Shown one piece after another: positions 47,680 through 57,344 of a DNA stretch of 64,000 nucleotides. Below the pieces are notes generated by a model. The model worked only from the letters and a program-made list of their open reading frames with translations, was not told where the DNA came from and ran no database searches. How positions within the stretch are numbered: position 1 is the first letter of the stretch; the number at the start of each line of letters is the position of its first letter. The translations under genes and the position numbers were made by a program. The stretch is from Casuarina equisetifolia (Eukaryota; Streptophyta; Magnoliopsida; Fagales; Casuarinaceae): positions 27,551,258 through 27,615,257 of the forward strand of contig CM052354.1 in assembly GCA_028551475.1 (NCBI GenBank), written 5' to 3'.

Positions 47680-49091
47680 CTAAGCGCAGAATGCTGAGGA
47701 GACTGCGAGAGGGTAGGAGAAGGTGGTAGCATACTTGAAAGAAAGCGTTTCACCATTCTTCAAGGGTTTGCCATCGTTGACCAGACAATCGTCGTAGCTA
47801 AGCCTCTTGAAGATCTTGGGGTTGATCAGGGTGGCAGAGCTAAACCAGCCGCAGCTCAAATGGAGGCCGGAGACCTCGCAGCCACTGACGCAGACATTCG
47901 TGATCTCAACTGTGTAGGTGGGAATGCCACTTGGGAGAGGGGACGTCGGGCTTTGGCTCACCGCAATGTCTGTCTTGGTACACTTATCGCCCCTTACTCG
48001 GTTCGGTTCCACCATTGCTGTGTAAGCCCGTACAAAAACAAGAAAAGAGCAGCTATAAATCTTTCCGATGGTAAAAGGATACGCTTTAAACTGAGCATTA
48101 ACACACACTTGCGTACCCTATATGAAGTGAAAACATTACACCCATCAACCCACCCAATGGGGTGTCTCGTTTATAGACAAAATACACTTTTTTGAAGGTG
48201 ACTCGTAAGAATTGTAACTTTGAAAATGAATGGGAAACAACAGTAAAAAGGTTCCCCAAAAGGCTAGGAAGGTAGGAACACCGTCCACCTCCGCTTTTTC
48301 AAAGAATATGCCCAATTTCACCTTTCTTTTCAACTCCTTCCGTAGAAATTTGACGGGATTTGTCCCACAAGCCACTGTACTAACAATATTTCCTACTCGC
48401 CAAACGTAGCATGTAGGTGCCAGACGCCTACGGCAATGCAAACCGGAGGTATAAACGTCATGCATGTCTCGGATCTTGTCGAGGAGATCCTCTAAACAGT
48501 AATCATAGTCCATCCTTGTGTGTACGTTGGAAGGAACCGCAATGGAAACACAGACCTGCACTACTGACGGTGCAGGTCTGTAGTTGGGTCCCAAAAATCA
48601 AATTTTATGGCGAAAGAGAAAGAAGGTCACCGACCATGCTGAAGAAGCTTGCGATGAGATGCTGTGGACGTTGTTGCGTTTTGGCCGTCCGAAAGCACCA
48701 TGGAAATTCCCGCACCTGAAATAAGAAAAGAGAAACTTGGAAAAATGGAGGACGGAATGGAAAGGAATGTAGCATTGGAAGAGGGAACAGAGAGGCCCTC
48801 CTTGTCGCAGAAAGCTAAGCCAAATCGAGAAACAAGCACAGTAATCGTTAAAGAAATGAAATATTCGCACCCAAGAATGATAAGAGAAGCAAATCTCTGA
48901 TGGTATCAAAGAAAAAGTGGAGGAATATTTGTTTTTGTTTCAGGGATTAAAACAATGGCGAGGAATATTCTAGCACCTGAGAAAAGCACGAGCCTCAAAG
49001 CATCGCCGCCGAAGAAGAACGTCAACGACGACGCAGCAAAAGCCAGAGCGATGATGCGGAGCCCCGATACCGACAAGCCGACGTGCGTCAT
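47680..49091 (-). CDS. TPD1-like secreted cysteine-rich protein, copy B
   Basis: Three exons on the minus strand: 48977-49091, 48635-48715 and 47680-48017. Lengths (115, 81, 338 bp) are identical to copy A; 177 residues. The signal-like N-terminus reads [19 protein letters not shown]. The conserved domain keeps all six cysteines ([31 protein letters not shown]). By eye, exon 3 differs from copy A at about 19 of 111 residues, while exons 1 and 2 are more diverged (linker [13 protein letters not shown] against [13 protein letters not shown]). No break was seen, so both copies look functional. Retrotransposon debris begins just past the stop codon, so its 3' UTR may be partly of mobile-element origin. 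Role as for copy A, by family. Confidence 0.9.
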
Positions 49092-49264
49092 CTTCGGAAA
49101 ACACGAAAGGAATCGGCGACAACTCAATTGGAGTGAGTGATCTGGATAACTCGAAACACTAACAAATCGCCGGGATCAAAGATCTGTGGAAAAAGACCTG
49201 CACCAAATGAAGAACAAGCTTTACAGGGAAAAATGGAAAACCAAAATTCAAATATATATATATA

Positions 49265-51289
49265 AGCATCACGACAACCGAAATTGATCGGATAAGCATA
49301 ATTATTGACCCTTTTGTACGCTTAAGTTGATTATTAAAGTGAATTTTATTTTTTATTATAGTATCTTCCTATTATAGTAAATAATTATTTTTGCAGAAGA
49401 GATAGTTGCATTGCTTCCTTAATTTTCTGATATATGTATGGAAGATTTAGTCTGATAGGTTTTCATGCCCCTGAATTTCTTTGGATTATTAAAATCCTAC
49501 AATTAAAACTTGAAAATCTGTATCTTCCAAAAGTAGTAGATTTTTACATGTAAGTTGATTACTAAAGTGACTTTCCTTTTGTATCATAACATCTTCTGAT
49601 TATAGTAATATATATATATATATTTGGAGAAAAGATTGTTCCATTGCTTCCTTAATTTTCTGATAAAATGTCTGGAAGGCCTAGTCAAACAGGTTTTCAT
49701 GTCTCCACATTTCAATGGATTATCAAAACCTATAATTAAAACTTGAAATATACAAATTAGAACTTGAAAATCCGTATCTTCCCAAAGAAGTGGACCTTCT
49801 ATCATGTCCTTTATAGACCATGGAACTTGCCTTCTCCATGCATGGTTTCACTTCAGTTTGGACCTTTAATCTACTTGGTCATATGCAAGGAAAGCTGGAA
49901 GGTTATCGACAGATGCGCCATTGTGTTCTTTCTATCTCAAACACCGAGATAGGATTGGAACTCGCTTGGCTTCTCACTGAAGAATCAAAGTTTTGTTGGG
50001 AGTTTCAGATCGTACCCAGAATAGAGTGATGGCGTTCAGTGGGACTGAACAGAAATGCTAGGCCTGTGACAAAATTGTGCATTTCATTGACTTGTTAACA
50101 ACTGATATTATATTTATTTGGTTACGGTTTTTGAATAAATGTAGGAGGAAAAGTAAAAAAGGAAAATTACAAGTGTAAATTTCACATTGCAATATTTTTA
50201 TACAAACTAATTAAAATATTTCTTATAACATATGAGAATATTATTAAAAATCTCAGTTTCTCGTTTGGAGATATTATTATTCATAAGAATATTCTAGTCA
50301 AGTTATGAATGCTTTTTTTCATGAAGAAATACTTTTCAATCAACTTGGCAGCCAATAGATTTAATATTTAATATGTGAAATCACAATACACAACAAAGCC
50401 ACAGAATCATATATGTTCACAAAAGATTTGGATTTAATTAAGACATAATTGTGGGCCAACCAGTGAGCATGTATATAGATGTAATGAACTATCATAATTC
50501 TTATTTGAATCCATAAATAGATTTACTCAAGATTTTTACTATCTACATTATTCCACTTAAAGATCCATATGAATCTCTTTATCTAGCCATCATGAAGAAA
50601 TGCATTGTAGATGTTTATTTGGTGGAAGCGTTCATCTTGGAAGGCAGAAATAAAAAAGAAAAAAAAATGAATGAATTGTAACCTTTTTTTTTTTTTTTTT
50701 TAACATGGCTGAGAAAGTCTCTTGATAACCAAATTCGGCCTAGATAGTAAGATTAGCCCACCTCTGCGTGGGAATGATCTGTCTGGGTTTGGCCCATGAT
50801 GGGCTTCCTGGTTTGGCAAATCCTAACTGGGCTATTCTTGTTTGGGCCAGATCAAGAGCTTTGAAACTGTTTTCGCAGGTGAATGCAGTGCATCTCAACA
50901 ATTGATGCATCCGAATCCTAGCCCTTTGCAGATTTTGACCCTTCCGCTTTTAGCATGACAAAGGAGGTATGATAAGGTGTTTCAGTTCTTTTTTTTTTTT
51001 TTTTTATTTTTATCTAGGTTATGATTCCTTCACCGGAATGCTTATTGTATTTTGTGAGTAAGAGAAAACAAGAAGCTAGAAAAAAAAAAAAAGAAGCAGT
51101 AGGCAATCAACAAGCGTTTGTGAAGCTTTAAAAAAAGGATGATAGTAAGCTCTAGTACCGTATTACAAAGTGTAACGATAGAGACCTTACGAGGTTTGAA
51201 GATGGCTTTTGTATATTTCTTTCTCATGGAAATTTTATATGTATATGTATTCTAGAGAATATATAGAATAATAAGAAAGAATATTTCCC
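49265..51289. other. AT-rich intergenic region between TPD1-B and the MORC-derived array
   Basis: No gene recognised. It contains a 228-bp tandem duplication (49323-49800) and part of the dispersed AT-rich repeat (about 50150-50300). The stretch 51170-51300, with a TATTTATAG word, may be part of an LTR-like sequence. Confidence 0.45.
49323..49800 (+). repeat. 228-bp tandem duplication
   Basis: TAAGTTGATTAxTAAAGTG begins at 49323 and 49551. Both units continue with CATTGCTTCCTTAATTTTCT, AGGTTTTCATG and ATTAAAACTTGAAAATC in the same order. The second unit has a short extra stretch near its end and a (TA)n run near 49609. Confidence 0.85.
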
Positions 51290-52287
51290 TATTTATAGAA
51301 GTGTGTCAGATCTAAACAACAATTTCCAAAATATGAGGATTCTAACAATTAAGGAAAAAAATTTCCCAATGAATATGGAAATTATCTTGCATCTAATCAA
51401 CGAGTCAACTAAGGAAAAAATTAATCAATCTCATATAAGTAACCATATTTCCAACATATACAATGATTATGTATCTAACTGTCTACATATACAAGGAGAC
51501 AAATCTAAAGAAATCAATAAATGAAAATTTTACAATCTAATATTTCCGTGTATACTAATTTTCATTAAAGAGAATATTTTCTATAATATAATATAATATA
51601 ATAAGAATCTTTCTGAATATTAAGGCTTACATTTGAAAGTATCTCCTAAAAAAGTAAGGCCATTTTCCATAATATAACAAAAATATTCCTAAGCATTTCA
51701 GGCTTTTGTTTACATTCTTAAGGGTTACAATGGAGAAATTAATTGATCACAAAAAGTAGAGAAGATTATTAAAAAGGTGTCAAATGTGCCTTGAAAATAC
51801 ATTTCTTCCTTAGCAAAAAGGAAAGACATATCTTCCAAATATGCAAAGCATCTAGCCTTATCATTGATTAGTGGTTGATATCAAGGACTCTTTTCGAGGT
51901 TTAATAGACAAAGTTAGTATAAATAAATTTTTTCTTACAAGAAAATGTCTTAATTACATTCATATACTACACCTTTTTATTCACAATTTCACTCCAATAT
52001 TAGAGTATGTAACTCAAGGCAACAAACTTCAAACCTTCATGTCTTCACATGTTTTACCCTTATACATTGCCAAGGTTGGTGTCTAAAAGTTTTTCAAAAT
52101 GAATGACTATATTCAATTGTGGGAGAATAAGTCATGTCAACCAAGGCATTATAACACCCTGAGCTTACTAATGCTAAAACACACATGAGGAACAACCAAG
52201 ATATGTACAATAATAACTTTTTTAGGTGAAAAGTAATTCCATAAATAAGAAAAAGGTAAACCACCAACTACTTAAGCTAGAGAAAAG

Positions 52288-52430
52288 TAGCAAACCTAAA
52301 GCTTCTTTTTCAAAATTTTATTGTTATTCTTTCTTCGATCCCACTCCTTTACAAATATGTCAATTTAGACTTTCTTGTTCTTTGTTCAATTCTTCAATTC
52401 TTCAATTTTTTTCTTGACCACTTGGAACTG
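52288..52430 (-). pseudogene. Relic of MORC coiled-coil exon 11
   Basis: Matches MORC exon 58743-58865 (shared words TTCTTTTTCAA, TTCTTCGATCCC, AATATGTCAATT, AGACTTTCTTGTTC, TTGTTCAATTCTTCAAT). It has several small insertions and substitutions, including a duplicated ATTCTTCA, that disrupt the frame relative to the parent. Confidence 0.8.
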
Positions 52431-53956
52431 ATCAGTGACATTGATATTTTGCATTAAAAATAATACTTAACCAATGATTACATAACAAACCTAACCCTTT
52501 AAGTGATATTAGCTATAGATTTTACAATTGTAATCATACATACTTACACAATTATTTCTCACACACTTATTTTAGTTTTCCATTTGATCACTTGCTTTTA
52601 GACATGACAAATAGAAGCAACAATAGTATACTATAAATAAAGTTGAATTCTTATATATGAGGAGGCCCAAAAAATCCAAGCCAACCAAGTTAAATCAAAC
52701 TAGTTGCATGAATTAGCATAAGGAGAAAAGAAAAATCTAAAACCAATTAAGTTCTTTTTGAGCAAAACTTATAGGCACAAAACTAATGACAATTGAATGA
52801 ACATGTACTAGAAAAAAAATTACCACTATGTAAAACATACAAAGAAATCATCATTTGAAAAGTGCTCAAGTCTTTCAGTATGATACCAAAGATAGGTAAT
52901 AAAAGTACGAACCTAAGTTTTAAGATATCTATACCAATCTCTTTAAGAGTGCAAATCATGTAGCAATTCACCTAAAACCTCTCCTTTCCTTTTCTCTAAT
53001 CTAGACCAACACTTGATTCCAATATTGGACTTTACAATTCAAGAAAACAAACTTCGAAGATTCATGTCTCTACCTACTTTACTTTTGTACACTATCCAAG
53101 GTTAATGTTAAAAGCTTGAATGAACATATACTAAAAAAAAATATTAGTATTTAAAACAAATAGAGAAATCATCATTTGAAAAATGTTTCAATCTTTTAGC
53201 ACAACACTGAAGATAGGCAATACAGATGTGTACTTGAGTTTCAAGAGATTTATGTTTTTCTCTTTGAAATTGTAAATCAAGTAGCAATTCACCTAAAAGC
53301 TCTCATTCCCTTTTCTATAATCTAGATCAAAATTTAACTATAATATTGGAGTCTACAATTCAAGACAACAAACTTAGAAGCTTCATGTCTCCACCTACTT
53401 TACGTTTATACATTATCCAAGGTTAATGTCTAAAATCTTGAATAAACATATATTAGAAAGAAATTACTAATATCTAAAACAAACAGAGAAATCATCATTT
53501 GAAAGGTACTTCAATCTTTTAGCACGACATCATAGATAGGCAATAAACGTGTATACTTGAGTTTCATGAGATTTATAACTATCTCTTTCAGATTGTAAAT
53601 TGTGTAGCAATTCACCTAGAAGCTCTCCTTCCCTTTTCTTTAATCTAGACCAAAATTTGACTTCAATATTGGACTCTACAACTTAAAACAATAAACATCA
53701 AATCTTTGTGTTTCCACTTGCTTTACATGTACAATATTCAAGGTTAGTGTTTAAAAACTTGAATGAACATATATTAAAATTAATCCCAATTGAATGAACA
53801 TGTACTAGGAAAAAAAAATGACTAGCACCTAAAATAAACAAAGAAATCATCATTTGAAAAATGCTTCAATCTTCTAACACAATATTAAGACAAGCAAAAA
53901 AGTTATATACTTGAGTTTCAAGAGGTTTATACCTATCTTTTTCATACTACAATTAT

Positions 53957-54541
53957 GGATAAACATAATTGTATTTGCAAAACGAGTTGAGCTGCTTTAC
54001 TTCCAAAAGCCCACTTATGATTGGTTGCATTGGAATTTATAAATTTAGGATGGATCCTAACATGATCCATGCCAACTAAAGATTTTGAAGGAAATCTTAG
54101 TTAGTGATTCCTTGATATGTATAACATATAGACTACTATCATGGAACATAAAGCTGAATAGTCAAATGAACTTCTATTTTGTAAAGGTTATTGAGAGTAT
54201 AACACACATTATTGATGACATAAAAGAGGATATTATAAAAGAAAACAATCTCAATAAATGAAAGAAAAGTTAGAAATGTAGATTCAATTCATAGGTAACC
54301 AATCAATAAATAACTATAAAAAGAAAAAACCTACAACAAGAAAGAAAGAGAGAGATAAAAGTTAATTAGGAGCTCTACTTTTTCTCACCTAGTTGTACAA
54401 TCCATAAGTACTATAAACTATTTCTAATTTTCAAATTCTAAAAGGCAAATAAGGCAAATAAGGCATTTTTAAATGTCTCAACACAAGCTTACCAAGCATT
54501 TTAAATCCAATATATTTTTGGTACAATAATTATGTTTATCC
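53957..54541. mobile_element. Non-autonomous TIR element (MITE-like), 585 bp
   Basis: The ends are inverted repeats: GGATAAACATAATT at 53957-53970, and its reverse complement ending at 54541, followed inward on both sides by GTA with a 3-base offset. The interior is AT-rich without coding capacity. It lies inside one unit of the exon-derived array. A clear target-site duplication was not found, so the superfamily is not assigned. Confidence 0.6.
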
Positions 54542-54620
54542 TCAAAATGTGTTAACTTTCCTACAGTATGTACATTATATAATCCTTAACTTTCCATTCA
54601 TTCTTCCTTTTATATTTAAG

Positions 54621-56565
54621 GTAATATAAAATAACAAACTCACTTAAAAAAACCTTCATTTTTCTCACCACAGATATGATATGTTCAATTCTTAAGTAGA
54701 ATCTAAATTAGTTACTTACATTAATTCACCAATAACCTTTTCAAACAACTTTAGATCTCTTAATTCTTCAAGACTACAAAAGTATTCTTAGGTTACAATG
54801 GGAAATCTTAGTTCAGCACATCTTAAATCTCTTATTTTTATGATCAAATGAGCTCCAATAAAAATGTGAACAATTTGGTGTGAACCAAAAGAAAAAAGGT
54901 ATGATGTGAGTCTAAATCACTACCAAATGCCCAACAATATTTCATTTATGCTCTAATCTAGACATTGTAGTAATTCATCTAAAAGCTTTCCCTCTATTTT
55001 CTCTAATTTGGACCAAAATTTGAATCCAATATTGGACTATGCAATTTAAGATAACATACTTCAAAGCTTCGTGTCTCCATTTGCTTTACCTTTGTACACT
55101 ACCTAAGGTTAGTGTCTAAAAGTTTGAATGAATATGTACTAAAAGTAATCTCATTGAATGAACATGCACTATAAAAGAACTATTAGTATATAAAAGAAAT
55201 AGAGAAATTATTATGTGAAAAGTGTTTCAACCTTCTACATGACACCAAAGATAGGCAATAAAGGTATATATTTAATTTTCAAGAGATCTATACTTTTCTC
55301 TTTGAAATTGTAAATCAAGTAGCAATTCAGCTAAAAGCTCTCCCTCCCTTATCTTTAATCTAGACAAAAATTTAACTTTAATATTGGAGTTTACAATTCA
55401 AGACAACAAACTTCAAAGCTTCATGTATCCACCTTCTTTACCTTTATATATTACTCAAGGTTAATGTTTAAAAGTTTGAATGAACATATCTTAGAAAGAA
55501 AAATTACTAGTATCTAAAACAAACAGGAAAATCATCATTTGAAAAGTGTTTTAATCTTTCAACATGACATTAGACATAGGCAACAAAGATGCATACATGA
55601 AATTAAGAGATTTATTCCTCTCTCTAATTTGTAAATCATGTAGCAATTCACCTAAAAATTCTCTTCCCTTTTCTTTAATCCAAACCAAAATTTGACTCCA
55701 ATATTGGACTTTACAACTCAAGACAATAAGCATCAAATCTTCTTGTTTTCACCTACTTTACCTTTGTACACTATCCAAGATTAATAGTGCCTAAAAACTT
55801 GAATGAATGTAATATAAAATAACAAACTCACTTAAAAAAACCCTCATTTTTCTCACCACAGATATGATATGTTCAATTCTTAAGTAGAATCTAAATTAGT
55901 TACTTACATTAATTCACCAATAACCTTTTCAAACAACTTTAGATCTCCTAATTCTTCAAGACTACAAAAGTATTCTTAGGTTACAATGGGAAATCTTAGT
56001 TCAGCATATCTTAAATCCCTTATTTTTATGATCAAATGAGTTCTAATAAAAATGTGAACAATTTGGTGTGAACCAAAATAAAAAAGGTATAATGTGAGTC
56101 TAAACCACTAGCAAATGCCCAACAATATTTCATTTATACTCTAATCTAAATAAGGTAACAATTCATCTAAAAGCTTTCCTTCCATTTTCTCTAATTTGGA
56201 CCAAAATTTGAATCCAATATTGGACTATGCAATTTAAGACAACATACTTAAAAGCTTTGTGTCTCCATTTTCTTTACCTTTGTAAACTACCCAAAGTTAG
56301 TGTCTTAAAGCTTGAATGAACATGTACTAGAAATAATCCCCATTGAATGAACATATACTAGAAAACAAAAATCACTAGCATCTAAAATTAAAAAAAAAAA
56401 AGAAATCATCATTTGAAAAGTGCTTTAATATTCTAACATAACATTAAAGATCAAGAAAGATGCATACTTGAGGTTAAAGAGATTTATAGCTATCTCTTTC
56501 AATATGCAAATCATGTAACAATTTAGCTAAAAACTCCCCCTCCTTATTCTCTAATCTAGATAAAA
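54621..56565 (+). repeat. 1.19-kb higher-order duplication inside the array
   Basis: GTAATATAAAATAACAAACT begins at 54621 and at 55809, 1188 bp apart. The following 330 bp are nearly identical, and similarity runs on through an exon-10-like part and the next unit (54621-55370 against 55809-56565). This shows a later duplication that copied part of the DNA inserted in the split unit together with array units. Confidence 0.88.
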
Positions 56566-57344
56566 ATAAAAAATAAAACGATAAAAAAAGAAGAGATTGA
56601 ATAGTGAGAAAGTCACTTGCACCATAGTAAACATTTACTAGACTCATGTTTCAAAGAAGACAAAGCAAAAATCTTTTCTTCAACAATTGATTTCCTTCTT
56701 TCAATTGTACATAAGTTAGAGTTTAAAAATGAACGTGTACTACAATCAACATCTCCTTTTTGTCACTTCAAAAAAGCTACTAATTAAACTAGACTCAATG
56801 GACAAAAATAATTCATTCAAAGAACAATGCCAAATGCTATTTGTAGACCATTATGATTAGAAATTGATTATAAAAGACTTAAATAACTCTGAGCCTATGT
56901 TAAATATTAACCAACAAGACGGTCTATTTTGTGGGTTCAGGAATTATCAATTAGCCTATATACAAGGCATGCAATTACATGAATCAACCTAAAGCCACTA
57001 TACTATCCACTCTAAACAAAGATATTAAGATTTTAAGAAGCTTTATTATTAGATTTTATTCATCCAATAAAGATATTATAGTTTTTTTAATTTCCACATA
57101 ATGCTACCAAATCATAATATATTTTAAAGCCTTCCCTTGTTCATTTAACTAAAATCTCTTCAAAGACTCTGTGTTTGGATGTCAAATATGAATCGATCTT
57201 AACAAATATGTGGCCCACAACAATGTAAACTCAATCCAATCATGTCACACCATCGATCCGAAACAACCTAAACCACAAACAAACTTTAAAACCGAAACGC
57301 GATGTGATACTCAAACAACAAGGAAATATATATATATAAATAAA

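Larger units (their letters stand above)
52920..56570 (-). repeat. Tandem array of a MORC exon 10-derived unit (about 320 bp)
   Basis: Sequence like MORC exon 10 (59351-59438, with the core CAATTCACCTAAAAGCTCTC then CTCTAATCTAGA) recurs at about 52920-53007, 53250-53328, 53570-53650, 53915-53954 plus 54955-55012 (one copy split by an insertion), 55290-55366, 55600-55685, 56145-56200 and 56480-56563. Successive TCTAGA-type ends lie at 53001, 53322 and 53645, giving a period near 322 bp. Each unit also holds a piece matching the MORC 3' flank at about 58283-58400 (AAAATTTGAxxCCAAxATTGG then CTTTACCTTTxTACACTA). Some units keep the exon reading frame (for example LGELLHDLQ at about 55630-55660). 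Confidence 0.88.
51290..57240 (-). repeat. Decayed, expanded duplicate of the MORC 3' end
   Basis: Read left to right, this stretch repeats the order seen at 57345-60105. A flank (51290-51730 matches 57345-57720) is followed by a 3' flank (51740-52225 matches 57880-58540), an exon-11-like block (52288-52430), the following intron (52440-52910), then exon-10-like sequence, and finally the exon 9 region with its upstream intron (56580-57240 matches 59470-60105). The last MORC coding exon (58570-58629) has no counterpart; the duplicate runs directly from the 3' flank to the exon-11-like part. The duplicate is about 6 kb against 2.8 kb because the exon-10 region is expanded in tandem. It no longer encodes a continuous MORC tail. 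Confidence 0.85.

Noticed and set aside
52920-56570. CRISPR-like regularly spaced repeats
   Set aside because: Host DNA is a plant nuclear genome. The units are tandem and exon-derived without unique spacers.
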